From: Corynebacterium heidelbergense
GTDB lineage: Bacteria; Actinomycetota; Actinomycetes; Mycobacteriales; Mycobacteriaceae
Assembly: GCF_028609845.1 (NCBI RefSeq)
Contig: NZ_CP063191.1
Coordinates: forward strand, 620,001-684,000
Direction of reading: 5' to 3'
DNA length: 64,000 bases
A model generated the notes under the pieces. That model made no database searches and had not been told where the DNA came from. It saw only the letters and a list, made by a program, of their open reading frames with translations. The position numbers and the translations under genes were made by a program. Of this stretch, positions 40,449-49,484 are shown piece by piece (within the stretch, counting starts at the first letter, position 1; every line of letters begins with the position of its first letter).

Positions 40449-40530
40449 TAGACCGCTTATCCTGATGCGCTCATCTTGATGGTCGTTCGGGAGTTCACGG
40501 TGTTCTTCCATCTGGCTAGACTCGAGCTCC

Positions 40531-41313
40531 ATGACCGCCGCCCAGATTCACGACACAGATCCCTCAAACAACCCACCCCAACCCCTCACCCGCGCCGACG
40601 GCCGCGCCGCCAACGAGCTGCGGCCCATCTACATCACCCGCCGCTTCACCACGAACCCCGCAGGAAGCGTGCTCGTCGAGTTCGGCAACACCCGGGTGAT
40701 GTGCACCGCCAGCGTGGAGGAGGGCGTTCCCCGCTTCAAGCGTGATTCCGGCGAAGGCTGGCTCACCGCGGAGTACGCCATGCTCCCCTCCGCCACGCAC
40801 GAGCGCATGCCCCGCGAATCCATGCGCGGCAAGGTCAAGGGCCGCACCCACGAAATCTCCCGCCTCGTCGGCCGCGCGCTTCGAGCCGCGGTGGACCTCA
40901 AGCAGCTCGGCGAGAACACCATCGCCATCGATTGCGACGTCCTCCAGGCCGACGGCGGAACCCGCACCGCCGCCATCACCGGCGCCTACGTTGCGCTCGC
41001 AGACGCCCTATCCGTGCTTCAACAGCGCGGCGTGGTCCCCGGCCAGCCGCTGCTTCCGCCCGTCGCAGCGGTTAGCGTTGGCGTCCTCAATGGAACACCG
41101 GTCCTGGACCTGCCCTATGAGGAAGATTCCCGAGCCGACGTGGACATGAACGTCGTCATGACCGAACAGGGCCGATTCGTGGAGATCCAGGGCACCGGTG
41201 AACACGCCGAATTCAGCCGGGAGGAGCTCAACACCCTGCTCGACCTCGCGGAGGGCGGCCTGCGCCAGATCATCGACATCCAAAAAGCCGCGCTCGCCGA
41301 GAACCTGGAGTAA
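40531..41313 (+). CDS. rph: Ribonuclease PH
   Basis: Phosphorolytic 3'-5' exoribonuclease that trims tRNA precursors. The protein is 260 aa with a short low-complexity leader before [20 protein letters not shown]. Family blocks are [74 protein letters not shown] and [20 protein letters not shown]. It is followed 7 bp later by rdgB, the same pair as mycobacterial Rv1340-Rv1341. It marks the right edge of the inserted island. Confidence 0.97.
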   Translation: MTAAQIHDTDPSNNPPQPLTRADGRAANELRPIYITRRFTTNPAGSVLVEFGNTRVMCTASVEEGVPRFKRDSGEGWLTAEYAMLPSATHERMPRESMRGKVKGRTHEISRLVGRALRAAVDLKQLGENTIAIDCDVLQADGGTRTAAITGAYVALADALSVLQQRGVVPGQPLLPPVAAVSVGVLNGTPVLDLPYEEDSRADVDMNVVMTEQGRFVEIQGTGEHAEFSREELNTLLDLAEGGLRQIIDIQKAALAENLE

Positions 41314-41320
41314 ACCACCG

Positions 41321-41965
41321 ATGGTCCAGATCCTCGTCGCCTCCCGCAACGCCAAAAAGCTCCGCGAGCTGCACCGCGTCCTCCACGCCGCCGGAATCAC
41401 CGACGTGGAGCTCCTCAGCCTCCGGGACGTGCCCGAATACCCCGAAACCCCCGAAACCGGCGCGACCTTTGCCGACAACGCGCTGATCAAGGCCCGCGAC
41501 GGCGTCCACCACACTGGCCTGCCCACCGTCGCCGATGATTCCGGCATCTGCGTGGACGCGCTCAATGGCATGCCCGGCGTTCTTTCCGCCCGATGGTGTG
41601 GAAAACATGGTGAGGACGCCACCAACAACGCGCTACTCCTAGGGCAACTCGCAGACGTGCCCGAAGAACGCCGCGGCGCCCACTACGTCAGCGTCTGCGC
41701 CCTGGCACTCCCCGCAGACCTGGCCCCGGCGGCCGGCCTGCCGGAAGAAACAACGGTGGAGGGCGTGTGGCACGGCACGCTGCGCACCGAACCTCGCGGC
41801 GGGGGAGGGTTCGGCTACGACCCCCTGTTCATCCCCGAGGAGGAACCGGGCACCACGGTCGCGGAGCTCAGCGCCGAGCGCAAGGATGAGCTCTCCCACC
41901 GCGGCAAGGCGCTGGCGCAGCTCGTCGAGCCGCTGAAGCAACTGGCCGCCGCACGTAAGCTGTAA
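41321..41965 (+). CDS. rdgB: Non-canonical purine NTP pyrophosphatase (RdgB/HAM1)
   Basis: Removes inosine and xanthosine triphosphates from the nucleotide pool. The 214-aa product starts at 41321 (MVQILVASRNAKKLRELHRV). It has the HAM1 signature regions TGATFADNALIKAR, LPTVADDSGICVDALNGMPG, SARWCGKHGEDATNN, FGYDPLFIP and ELSAERKDELSHRGKA. It is probably co-transcribed with rph, from which it is separated by 7 bp, and with the M20 hydrolase gene 42 bp downstream. Confidence 0.96.
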   Translation: MVQILVASRNAKKLRELHRVLHAAGITDVELLSLRDVPEYPETPETGATFADNALIKARDGVHHTGLPTVADDSGICVDALNGMPGVLSARWCGKHGEDATNNALLLGQLADVPEERRGAHYVSVCALALPADLAPAAGLPEETTVEGVWHGTLRTEPRGGGGFGYDPLFIPEEEPGTTVAELSAERKDELSHRGKALAQLVEPLKQLAAARKL

Positions 41966-42007
41966 CACGCTACCCGGCCCGAACCCCGCATCGAGGAAGA
42001 AGACCAC

Positions 42008-43372
42008 GTGACCGCGCCCCGGACGCCCGCCGCCATCGTCGCCGACACCACCGCCGACCTCAGCTGGCAGGAGGACCTGTACAAGTACCTCCACGCCCAC
42101 CCCGAGCTTTCCGGGGCGGAGGAACAGACGGCCAAGCGCATCGAGCAGGAACTCCAGCGCTTCCCCGAGTGGGAGGTCACCCCCAAAATTGGCGGCCACG
42201 GCATCGCCGCCGTGCTGCGCAACGGGGAAGGGCCCACCGTGTTGTTCCGCGCCGACTTCGACGGCCTGCCCGTCGCGGAGAGCACTGACGTGGAGTATGC
42301 CTCCAAGCATTCCCAGCTCAACGCGCAGGGGGAGCGCGTGCCCACCATGCACGCCTGCGGTCACGACCATCACACGACCAGCCTGCTGGGCGCGATGGCC
42401 ATCCTTACGGACACGCGGAAGCACTGGTCCGGGACGGTTGTCGCCATCTTCCAGCCTGCGGAGGAAGCCAGCATCGGTGCCCACCGGATGGTCACCGACG
42501 GCCTGGGCAAGGTCATTCCGCGACCCGACGTGTGCCTCGCCCAGCACGTCGTCGCAGGTCCGGCCGGGCGCGTCTTCACCGCCCCCGGGCCGGTCATGAC
42601 GAGCTCCACGACCATCGAGATCACCCTCTACGGGCGCGGCGCGCACGCCTCCATGCCGGATCGCTCCGTGGACCCGGTTGTGCTCGCGGCGAGCACGGTC
42701 ATGCGGTTGCAGACGATCGTCAGCCGCGAGGTGCCGCCGGGGAAATTTGCGGTGGTCACCGTGGCGTCCGTGGAGGCGGGTAAGGCGAACAACGTGATCC
42801 CGGATAGTGCCAAAATCGCGTTGAGTTGCAGGTTCTACGATGAAGAGCTGCGGAAGAAGTGTGTGGACGCCATCAAACGGATCGTTCGCGCAGAGGCCGT
42901 GGCAGCCGGGGCGGAGCGCGAACCGGACTTCAAATTCGTGGGTCTGCTGGGTGCGACCGATAATTCTCCGCAGGTTTTCGGGGCGCTGCGCCCGGCGTTC
43001 GATGAGGCCTTCGGGGAGGATTCCACCGACATGGAACCCTGGAGCGCATCGGAGGACTTTCCGGTGCTGCCGAAGGCCTTCGGCGCGCCCTACCTGCTGT
43101 GGACCGTGGGGATCACGCCGCGCAAGCAGTGGGAGCGGGCTGTGCGGGCGGGGAGGCTGGACATCGACATCCCCACAAACCACAATCCCGGCTTCCTGCC
43201 GGACCTCAGTACCCTCCCGGTGGCGACGAAGGCGGCGGCGGTGGGTGTGCTCGCATGCCTGCAAAGCCAGTGGCCCAGCGAGGAGGAACGGGCTGGGGGA
43301 GCGGCGGCCCCCTCCACCCCGACCGACCGGGAGATCGACGAGGTTGCGGTGGAGACCTCCGGGGCGGAGTAG
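42008..43372 (+). CDS. M20 family amidohydrolase/peptidase
   Basis: Zinc- or manganese-dependent hydrolase of the M20D (hippuricase, N-acyl amino acid amidohydrolase) group. The 454-aa product starts with GTG. Motifs include LHAHPELSGAEEQTAKRI, FRADFDGLPVAES, the metal-binding MHACGHDHHTTSLLGAM, FQPAEEASIGAHRMV with the catalytic Glu pair, and GRGAHASMPDRSVDPVV. The C-terminal 40 residues are Pro/Thr-rich and outside the domain. The substrate is unknown. It follows rdgB by 42 bp and may be in the same operon. Confidence 0.88.
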   Translation: MTAPRTPAAIVADTTADLSWQEDLYKYLHAHPELSGAEEQTAKRIEQELQRFPEWEVTPKIGGHGIAAVLRNGEGPTVLFRADFDGLPVAESTDVEYASKHSQLNAQGERVPTMHACGHDHHTTSLLGAMAILTDTRKHWSGTVVAIFQPAEEASIGAHRMVTDGLGKVIPRPDVCLAQHVVAGPAGRVFTAPGPVMTSSTTIEITLYGRGAHASMPDRSVDPVVLAASTVMRLQTIVSREVPPGKFAVVTVASVEAGKANNVIPDSAKIALSCRFYDEELRKKCVDAIKRIVRAEAVAAGAEREPDFKFVGLLGATDNSPQVFGALRPAFDEAFGEDSTDMEPWSASEDFPVLPKAFGAPYLLWTVGITPRKQWERAVRAGRLDIDIPTNHNPGFLPDLSTLPVATKAAAVGVLACLQSQWPSEEERAGGAAAPSTPTDREIDEVAVETSGAE

Positions 43373-43424
43373 GGGAGTGGTTCTGGGGGATGAGGGGTCC
43401 GAAGAGTGGGTGGGGTGCTCTGCA

Positions 43425-43862
43425 CTACTGGAGGGCGAAGGTCTCTTTCACCTCGTTACGGCGGACCTTCTCCACGTAGAAGCTGAGGAGGGGGACGACG
43501 CCCGCGAGCATCGTTGTCAGCCACTTGACGGGCTCCCAGCGGGCCTTAGTGCCTAGGTCCAGGGAGGCAAGGATGAATGCCATGTAAGCCAGGCCGTGGA
43601 CAATCCCGAAGTAGTCCAGCCATCCTGGGGCGTTTTCTTTCCCAACGATGAGGTAGACGTACACCATCTTCGCAACGAGAAGGAGCAGGAATACACCCGT
43701 GACGTAGGCGGTGACGCTGAAGACCTTCAGCGCCCTGGCCACCCGGGCCTGCCGCTGGGGGTGAATGAGAGTCGCGCCGTTGTTAGTGGTGCCAGTGCTG
43801 GCGGTGTTCGCGGTCTCGGGTTGAGGGGCATTCTGGGGTTCCTCGGGTGGAGTGGTGCTCAC
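43425..43862 (-). CDS. DUF3817 family membrane protein
   Basis: A 145-aa integral membrane protein, function unknown. After a 40-residue Thr/Pro-rich N-terminus come three hydrophobic segments (SVTAYVTGVFLLLLVAKMVY, FGIVHGLAYMAFILASLDL, WLTTMLAGVVPLLSFYVEK). GIVHGLAYM is typical of DUF3817. The start is GTG, overlapping the stop of the upstream gene (GTGA). The mycobacterial counterpart in the same order after rphA-rdgB is Rv1342c. Confidence 0.86.
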   Translation of the reverse strand: MSTTPPEEPQNAPQPETANTASTGTTNNGATLIHPQRQARVARALKVFSVTAYVTGVFLLLLVAKMVYVYLIVGKENAPGWLDYFGIVHGLAYMAFILASLDLGTKARWEPVKWLTTMLAGVVPLLSFYVEKVRRNEVKETFALQ

Positions 43863-44428
43863 TTGGGAACGTCCTTCCGGTGGTCGCTATCGGGTGTGCG
43901 GCGGTCTGCGCTGGGGTTTGGGATCGGGTTTGGGGTGGAGGCGTTATTCGGTTCCGCAAGTCCCGTTTGGAATTTGGCAGGCCGTGACTGCGGCCTCTCA
44001 GGCTGCGGTTGAGGCCCCTCAGGCTGTGACTGGGACCCTCGTCGGTCCCGGCGTCGGGTGTCCTCGAAACCACGTTCGTCGATGACGGCACGGCTGGTTC
44101 CTGGGAGCAAGAGGAAGTCCTCCGGAACCTCGGTCATGGCGCCCTTCCTATCGATCGGCACCGCTGCCTCGTCGTTGCCGAGGGCGCGCTCCTTTTCGTA
44201 CTTGAGGTATTTGCGGTAGACGACGACGAGGAAACCGCCGAAGATCGGCCATTGGACTGCGTAGCCCAGGTTCTGAAAAGTCCCGTCCACCTCATGCCAC
44301 CGCTGCCATTGCCAGTAGGCCAAAGCCAGGGTGAGTAGCACGCCCAGCACCACGAAAAACACCTGTACGATCCGCACGCGCAGCGGGATCGGCTGGGGCT
44401 GGGGCTCGGTGGGACGGGGAGTGCTCAC
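43859..44428 (-). CDS. LprD-like membrane protein
   Basis: A 189-aa protein corresponding by position to mycobacterial Rv1343c (LprD). Two membrane segments are predicted: IVQVFFVVLGVLLTLALAYW and VQWPIFGGFLVVVYRKYLK. They are followed by a cytoplasmic-looking charged segment (YEKERALGNDEAAVPIDRK) and a Pro/Gln/Arg-rich disordered tail from about residue 125. No lipobox cysteine is visible, so it is not a lipoprotein here. It overlaps the DUF3817 gene by 4 bp and the two are surely co-translated. Function is unknown. Confidence 0.78.
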   Translation of the reverse strand: MSTPRPTEPQPQPIPLRVRIVQVFFVVLGVLLTLALAYWQWQRWHEVDGTFQNLGYAVQWPIFGGFLVVVYRKYLKYEKERALGNDEAAVPIDRKGAMTEVPEDFLLLPGTSRAVIDERGFEDTRRRDRRGSQSQPEGPQPQPERPQSRPAKFQTGLAEPNNASTPNPIPNPSADRRTPDSDHRKDVPK

Positions 44429-44540
44429 GGTTGGCTAGTCTACTTGGGGTGGCAAGAACTAAAAGTTGATGCAGTGGGGTGCGGCAAGGTGAGGCGGGTG
44501 GCGCGGTTCCCGCCCTGAGTGGCAACAGCCAGCCCGGGAG

Positions 44541-44569
44541 TTCGATTTGCGCCGGTGCGTTGCTAGGAT
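44541..44569 (+). promoter_or_regulatory. Candidate promoter of tRNA-Leu
   Basis: TTCGAT and TAGGAT are separated by 17 bp and lie about 56 bp before the tRNA. The -10 matches the actinobacterial TAnnAT consensus partly; the -35 is weak. Confidence 0.4.
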
Positions 44570-44624
44570 GTTCCCAGCGCAGAGACGAAGCACGCCCGGC
44601 CGTTCGCTTCCGACTGACGCTGAG

Positions 44625-44706
<82 letters not shown>

Positions 44707-44707
44707 C

Positions 44708-44739
44708 AAAAACCCATCTAACTGCGTAGATGGGTTTTT
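44708..44739 (+). terminator. Rho-independent terminator of tRNA-Leu
   Basis: AAAAACCCATCTA pairs perfectly with TAGATGGGTTTTT (13 bp, 6-nt loop), with the T-run as the 3' arm, starting two bases after the tRNA. Confidence 0.92.
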
Positions 44740-44814
44740 GCATGCGCGGGTGAAACCGACGTGTGCGGGGGGACCCTGGGCGGGGTGGTGCCAGTTCTTG
44801 CAGCAGGGGGGCTA

Positions 44815-44871
44815 GTTTTTACTGGTTTGGCGCCAGAGGTTGGGGGTTTCGTGGCATGAAAGTGGTAAAAC
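44815..44871. repeat. Two further copies of the dispersed 20-bp repeat
   Basis: GTTTTTACTGGTTTGGCGCC at 44815-44834 (+) and GGCATGAAAGTGGTAAAAC at 44853-44871 (-) are divergent copies of the unit at 19951-20044. They face each other and form an imperfect inverted repeat in the 225-bp spacer between tRNA-Leu and the convergent bcp gene. Confidence 0.7.
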
Positions 44872-44964
44872 GCAGGGCGGCCGGGGATCGACCCGGGGCC
44901 GCAGCCTGAGGCGCGGGCTGACGGGCCACCGACCGCATCCCACGGAAAGTCTTATGCGCCCGAG

Positions 44965-45480
44965 CTAGAGCTCCTTGATAATCCGGGCCACGTGCCCGGT
45001 TGCCTTCACGTTGTACTTCGCGGCCGCGATCTTGCCGGACTCGTCAACGATGAACGTGGAGCGGATTACACCCTGCACCACCCTGCCGTAATTCTTCTTC
45101 TCGCCGAACGCACCGTAGGCGATAAGCACCTCCTTCTCTGGATCGGACAGAAGGGGGAATGTCAGCTCGCGGTCCGCCCGGAACTTCTGCAGCGCGGTCG
45201 GCTTGTCCGGGGAGATACCGATGACTTGCACCTGCTGCCCGTTCAACTGCTCGAGCGAATCCTGGAAGTCGCAGGCCTCCGTGGTGCAGCCAGGGGTGTT
45301 GGCGCGAGGGTAGAAGTACACCACAACCTTCTGGCCCGCGAAGTCCGAGAGGCTGACGATGGAGCCGTCGTCGGCAGGGAGAGAGAAGGCCGGGGCGGTA
45401 TCGCCAGGCTGCAGCTTGACTTGTTCCGAGGGCGCGCCGTTGGTGGCGTCCAGAAGAGAATTACCGTTGTTCTGCGTCAT
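44965..45480 (-). CDS. bcp: Thiol peroxidase of the Bcp/PrxQ type
   Basis: Peroxiredoxin that reduces hydrogen and organic peroxides with thioredoxin. From the ATG at 45480 (MTQNNGNSLL) it is 171 aa; an open extension upstream is ignored because it crosses the likely promoter. After an unconserved 20-residue leader comes LQPGDTAPAFSLPADDG. The peroxidatic cysteine is in YFYPRANTPGCTTEACDFQD, which also holds the Bcp-type resolving cysteine five residues later. It is divergent from the DUF3618 gene. Confidence 0.93.
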   Translation of the reverse strand: MTQNNGNSLLDATNGAPSEQVKLQPGDTAPAFSLPADDGSIVSLSDFAGQKVVVYFYPRANTPGCTTEACDFQDSLEQLNGQQVQVIGISPDKPTALQKFRADRELTFPLLSDPEKEVLIAYGAFGEKKNYGRVVQGVIRSTFIVDESGKIAAAKYNVKATGHVARIIKEL

Positions 45481-45563
45481 GCTGGCTACTGTACGTGTGA
45501 GCGACCTGCCCATCCCGTACAATGCCGAGAGGTAACGCTTTCACCGCAACAGCGAACCTGCAA

Positions 45564-45597
45564 GTGGGATCAACAATGATCCTGACAGTGGGATCAA
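45564..45597. repeat. Direct repeats upstream of the DUF3618 gene
   Basis: GTGGGATCAA occurs at 45564-45573 and 45588-45597, 24 bp apart (about two helical turns), 20-50 bp before the DUF3618 start. It could be a binding site for a regulator. Confidence 0.4.
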
Positions 45598-45616
45598 GGA
45601 CCTAGGGAGTTTTCAC

Positions 45617-45895
45617 GTGGCCCGTAGCATCGACGCCATCCAGCGCGACATTGAGCGCACTCGCAACCAGCTGGCTCGTACCCTTGACGAGCTCTCCGTG
45701 CGCGCAGACCCGAAGAACCTCGCCGACGACGCTCGCGGCCAGGTCATGGGCACGATCAAGGACCCCAAGGTGCAGATGGTTCTTGGCGGCATCGGCGCCG
45801 GCGTGCTTCTGCTGGTCGCCATTGGCATGTCCAACAAGCGCAAGCAAAAGAAGCAGATTAAGGAGATCCAGCGTCTCCTCGCCGCCACGCGCTAA
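45617..45895 (+). CDS. DUF3618 domain-containing small membrane protein
   Basis: A 92-aa protein with a GTG start. The N-terminal DUF3618 motif is IDAIQRDIERTRNQLARTLD, an amphipathic helix, followed by LSVRADPKNLADDARGQV. One membrane helix (MVLGGIGAGVLLLVAIGMS) and a Lys/Arg-rich tail (NKRKQKKQIKEIQRLL) follow. Proteins of this type are common in actinobacteria, with no settled function; a role at the cell envelope is assumed. The AbrB-type transporter gene starts 2 bp after its stop, suggesting an operon. Confidence 0.87.
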   Translation: MARSIDAIQRDIERTRNQLARTLDELSVRADPKNLADDARGQVMGTIKDPKVQMVLGGIGAGVLLLVAIGMSNKRKQKKQIKEIQRLLAATR

Positions 45896-45897
45896 GG

Positions 45898-46998
45898 GTG
45901 CAGGCCCCAGCAGCACGCGGCCAGCACTTCCGCAGCCTCCTCCCGCTCGCCCTGCTCAGCCTCATCGGAGCGGGACTGGCGATCTTCGGCTCACGCGCGG
46001 GAATCCCCGCAGCGTGGGTTTTCGCGTTTCTCGTCGTTTTCGGGGTGTACTCCATCGGAGCCGATCGGCGCGTGGTGCCCCATCGCCACCTCATCACCCC
46101 CGCGCAGGTGGTTATCGCCATGCGCTCAGCCTCCCCACTGACCACAGTGCACGGCCGCGACCTGCTGCGATACCTCGGGCCCACCGTGCTCAGCCTCGCA
46201 GTCACCCTGCTCGTCTGCGCCGCCGCGGCCTACGTGCTCAAACGGCTCCACGGCGTAGACCCCGCCACCGGCATCCTGGCGACCCTGGCCGGCGGTGCCA
46301 GCGCAATGGTGTTGGCCGCGCGTGATCTCAAGGCGGACGTCCAGTTCGTCACCCTCACCCAGTACCTGCGCCTCGCAATCGTCGTGCTCACCCTGCCCGC
46401 CTTCGTCGCGGTAATGGGCGGGGTGCAGGTCCACGGCGCCGAGGCAGACGAATCCTGGTGGAAGACCTCCTGGCAGGGGCTGGTGGGCACCGCCGTGGTT
46501 TTCGGCATCGTCTGGGCGATCACCCACGGGGTCAGCCGCTGGGTCGCACTGCCCTCCCCCTACCTGCTGATGTCCATCGCCCTCGTGGTTGTGGCGGTGC
46601 TTCTGGGCGTGCCCGAGCGATTTTTGCTGCCCAGCGGTCTGGCGGTCACCATCACTTACGCGGTCATCGGGATTCAGGCCGGGGGCACGCTAACGAAGTC
46701 CGCCCTGCGGCAATTTGGGCAATCCCTGCCCGTTATATTGCTGGCGATTGCGCTGATGATCGGCTCCTCGATCGCGGTGGCCTTCGCCATTGCACCCATG
46801 GCCCATATCGACGTTCTCGGGGCCTACCTGGCCACTGTGCCCGGCGGAATCTACGTTGTGCTCGCCTTTGCCAACGAAGCGCACACCGACCCTTTGGTCA
46901 CCGTCGTGCAGGTCTTGCGGGTCATTGCGATGCTCGTCGTCGCGGCTTATGTGCCGCGAATCGTCGGGGCGCTGCGGGGTAGGTCAGCGGGGCGCTAA
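45898..46998 (+). CDS. AbrB family membrane transporter
   Basis: A 366-aa polytopic membrane protein with about ten hydrophobic segments arranged as two repeats, as in the AbrB (ammonia monooxygenase-like) family. Repeat signatures are LATLAGGASAMVLAARDLKA in the first half and YLATVPGGIYVVLAFANEAH in the second. The start is GTG 2 bp after the DUF3618 gene. The transported substrate is unknown. Its last 15 bp overlap the convergent LLM oxidoreductase gene. Confidence 0.82.
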   Translation: MQAPAARGQHFRSLLPLALLSLIGAGLAIFGSRAGIPAAWVFAFLVVFGVYSIGADRRVVPHRHLITPAQVVIAMRSASPLTTVHGRDLLRYLGPTVLSLAVTLLVCAAAAYVLKRLHGVDPATGILATLAGGASAMVLAARDLKADVQFVTLTQYLRLAIVVLTLPAFVAVMGGVQVHGAEADESWWKTSWQGLVGTAVVFGIVWAITHGVSRWVALPSPYLLMSIALVVVAVLLGVPERFLLPSGLAVTITYAVIGIQAGGTLTKSALRQFGQSLPVILLAIALMIGSSIAVAFAIAPMAHIDVLGAYLATVPGGIYVVLAFANEAHTDPLVTVVQVLRVIAMLVVAAYVPRIVGALRGRSAGR

Positions 46999-47997
46999 GT
47001 TGGTGGCGTCCGCGAGAATTTCCATGGACCGCAATGATTGGGCGCCGGAAGGGGCATTGAGCGCGACCATGAGCTCGTCGGCTTGTGCCCGGGCGCGGAA
47101 ATCGGCGAGGTAATCGCGCACCTCGCTGCCGGTTCCCACGGCGGTATAGCGCAACATATCCAACACCTGCTGGGCCTGCGGGGTGCTGAGGAGAATGTCG
47201 AGCTCCTCATCGGTAATGGACCGCCCCCGCGCCAGCATTGCGCGTGCCCTTTTGCGCTTGACTTGGCGGTCCTGCTCCACGGCATCATCTGTGCTATCCG
47301 CCGCCGTGACATTGACCGCTGCAATGACGTAGGGCTCCGGATGCTGCTCACTAGGCTGGTAGTTCTGCCGATATGTCGCCACGGCCTGCTCCAACGCGGC
47401 GGGGGCGAAATGGGATGCGAAAGCGTAGGGCAGACCCAATTGTGCCGCTAATTGAGCACCGAACAGGGAGGAACCGAGAATGTACAGGGGAACATTCGTC
47501 CCCGTCCCCGGAACCGCCGTGACGCCCGGAATTGTCGATTTTCCGCTGAGGTAACCGGCCAGCTCCACAACGTCTTGGGGGAATGTCTCGGCAGCGCGTG
47601 CATCCCGGCGTAGCGCCTGGAGAGTTCGGGGATCCGTCCCGGGGGCCCGCCCTAGCCCCAGATCTATCCGCCCCGGATGCAACTCGGCGAGCGTGCCAAA
47701 TTGCTCTGCAATAGTCAGCGGGGCGTGATTGGGCAGCATCACTCCTCCCGCACCCAGATTGATCCGGTGCGTATTGGCCGCCACGTGGGCAATCAACACC
47801 GCCGGGGAGGAGGACGCAATCCGCTTCATATTGTGATGCTCGGCGTACCAAATCCGCTTAAATCCCAGGCGTTCGGCCTGCTGAGCAAAGGCGACGCTGC
47901 GGTGAAAGGCGTCCCCCGGCCGCTCCCCGCTGTGCACGGTAGCGAAATCGATAAGCGAAATAGGGGGCGTGGTTGCCGGGTCCATGTGTGTCGTCAT
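46984..47997 (-). CDS. LLM class flavin-dependent oxidoreductase
   Basis: A 337-aa luciferase-like monooxygenase of the group-1 (MsnO8/YhbW-like) type. Typical blocks are FKRIWYAEHHNMKRIASSSP, GAGGVMLPNHAPLTIAEQFG, HPGRIDLGLGRAPGTDPRTL, and VPLYILGSSLFGAQLAAQLG. It should bind reduced FMN; the substrate is not deducible. It converges with, and overlaps by 15 bp, the AbrB-type transporter gene. A second in-frame ATG at codon 5 is an alternative start. Confidence 0.9.
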   Translation of the reverse strand: MTTHMDPATTPPISLIDFATVHSGERPGDAFHRSVAFAQQAERLGFKRIWYAEHHNMKRIASSSPAVLIAHVAANTHRINLGAGGVMLPNHAPLTIAEQFGTLAELHPGRIDLGLGRAPGTDPRTLQALRRDARAAETFPQDVVELAGYLSGKSTIPGVTAVPGTGTNVPLYILGSSLFGAQLAAQLGLPYAFASHFAPAALEQAVATYRQNYQPSEQHPEPYVIAAVNVTAADSTDDAVEQDRQVKRKRARAMLARGRSITDEELDILLSTPQAQQVLDMLRYTAVGTGSEVRDYLADFRARAQADELMVALNAPSGAQSLRSMEILADATNLAPR

Positions 47998-48024
47998 CCT
48001 CTCTTAAGGCGTGTTGTTCTGCGC

Positions 48025-48852
48025 GTGTTTCTTAACGACGCCACCAACCCCGCGCATTCCCGAAGCACTCGTGCCGTGTTTATCCACGGCTTCGCACCCC
48101 CCCCACCCGGGGCGTGGGTGGCTACTCTCGCGCAAATGTTGCAACTTTACTTCCCCCACGACGATGCTGCCGACCACTGCGTTCTGGCCGAGCGCACCGA
48201 TGGCGGGTGGACCCTCCACTTCGACGGTAGCGGGGAAAATGTCCGCGAGGGGTGCCCGACCGTGTTGTTTCACCAGGTCTACACGGCAGAGCCACCGCGG
48301 CCGCTGGCGTGGATTGGGGATGACGCAGGGCAGAGCCGTGGGGCCGGGCCGAGCGGCCGTGGGGCTGGGCCGGGTGGCAGTGGGGATGGGCTCCGCGGCG
48401 AGGTGGGTCAGGGTGATGCGGCGGTTACCGATGGCGATACGGGTGGCGCCGTTGAAGCGGGATCAGGGGTTGATGCGGGTAAGGATGGCGATTCGGCAAC
48501 GCCCCCAGTGGACCTCAACCAACTGGTGACCGATGGGACCCACGAGCTGCGTTTCTGCGACAACATCCAACAGCTTCAGGACCTGGCCGACGCGGCGACC
48601 GCGGCTGATGCGGCAGCCGCACCTGGTTCGCCGGGCCGGTCTGGATCTGTGGGACGGGCGGAATCGCCGGGCGGGAGCGAGCGCGGGCACGGCGAGGAGG
48701 ATGGGAACAGTACAGAGGCCCTGGGCCTAGTAGTTCTCGACCCGGCGAACTGCCGGATCGGAACCGCGGGGGATTTGTCACCCTTTACCAAGACGTCCAG
48801 CTTTCCGGTGGTGGTTGCAGTGCCAAAGCGGGACGAGGCAAGGCCGGGTTGA
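48025..48852 (+). CDS. Hypothetical protein with Gly-rich insertion
   Basis: Uncharacterised protein, about 275 aa from a GTG at 48025; the ATG at 48135 (MLQLYFPHDD) is an alternative start. Two conserved-looking parts, residues 35-95 (DGGWTLHFDGSGENV, TVLFHQVYTAEPPRP) and 165-275 (ELRFCDNIQQLQDLADAATA, LGLVVLDPANCRIGTAGDLS, SFPVVVAVPKRD), flank a Gly/Asp/Ala-rich low-complexity stretch. I recognise no domain. It is divergent from the LLM oxidoreductase gene. Confidence 0.6.
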   Translation: MFLNDATNPAHSRSTRAVFIHGFAPPPPGAWVATLAQMLQLYFPHDDAADHCVLAERTDGGWTLHFDGSGENVREGCPTVLFHQVYTAEPPRPLAWIGDDAGQSRGAGPSGRGAGPGGSGDGLRGEVGQGDAAVTDGDTGGAVEAGSGVDAGKDGDSATPPVDLNQLVTDGTHELRFCDNIQQLQDLADAATAADAAAAPGSPGRSGSVGRAESPGGSERGHGEEDGNSTEALGLVVLDPANCRIGTAGDLSPFTKTSSFPVVVAVPKRDEARPG

Positions 48853-48882
48853 TGGGGTGAGGGTAGGTAAAAGCTTCGCGAT

Positions 48883-49422
48883 CTACCAGCCGTTTTCGTT
48901 CGCCTTGTCCTGAACCTGGGCGCATCGCTCGGGGTCTTGGATATAACCCTCCTGGCAGCCATGTAAGAGCTGCAGCTCCCCGCTGCTTGGATTGGGTTTG
49001 CCGTTAGGGCCGATCCCATAACCACATACCGCTGCCGGGCCGACGCACTGCTCGAAATTGCTGTTCTCAGCCGGAGCCTGCTGGTTCTGCGGCTGGTTAC
49101 CTGCTGCGTCCATCATGGGTTGGAAGCAACTGGCCTCGTAACCAGTGCGACCGTCGTCGTAAATGGCAGTACCTGCCTGGTAGAGGTGCCAATCACCACA
49201 GGTGAAATTGGCTTGTCCTGCTCCGGGGGATGCTTGTGGGACGGGCTGAGACATATCCGACTCCGTGCTAGGGGACGGTTCAGAAGTAGCGGGTCCTGAT
49301 GTCTTCTCGGTGTTCGTCGGTGCCGAGAGCTGGGAAGTCTTGACCGTCGATTCGTCGTTTGCGCTGCTGCACGCGGCAAGACCGAGCAACAAGAGGCCAG
49401 GCATCACAGGGCGAAGTTTCAA
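48883..49422 (-). CDS. Secreted lipoprotein of unknown function
   Basis: A 179-aa predicted lipoprotein. The signal peptide MKLRPVMPGLLLLGLAAC ends in the lipobox LAAC with Cys18 as the lipidated residue. A Ser/Thr/Pro-rich spacer (residues 20-70) is followed by a compact Cys-rich part (NFTCGDWHLYQAGTAIYDDG, SFQPMM, FEQCVGPAAVCGYGIGPNG, LHGCQEGYIQDPERC) likely held by disulphides. No enzyme motif is seen. It is the last host-like gene before the phage-like DNA. Confidence 0.8.
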   Translation of the reverse strand: MKLRPVMPGLLLLGLAACSSANDESTVKTSQLSAPTNTEKTSGPATSEPSPSTESDMSQPVPQASPGAGQANFTCGDWHLYQAGTAIYDDGRTGYEASCFQPMMDAAGNQPQNQQAPAENSNFEQCVGPAAVCGYGIGPNGKPNPSSGELQLLHGCQEGYIQDPERCAQVQDKANENGW

Positions 49423-49484
49423 CTCGATAGTCTCTTTCTGGGTTTGGCGGAGGTGTGGCGACGCGGCAGCCCCCGGGCTAGCCT

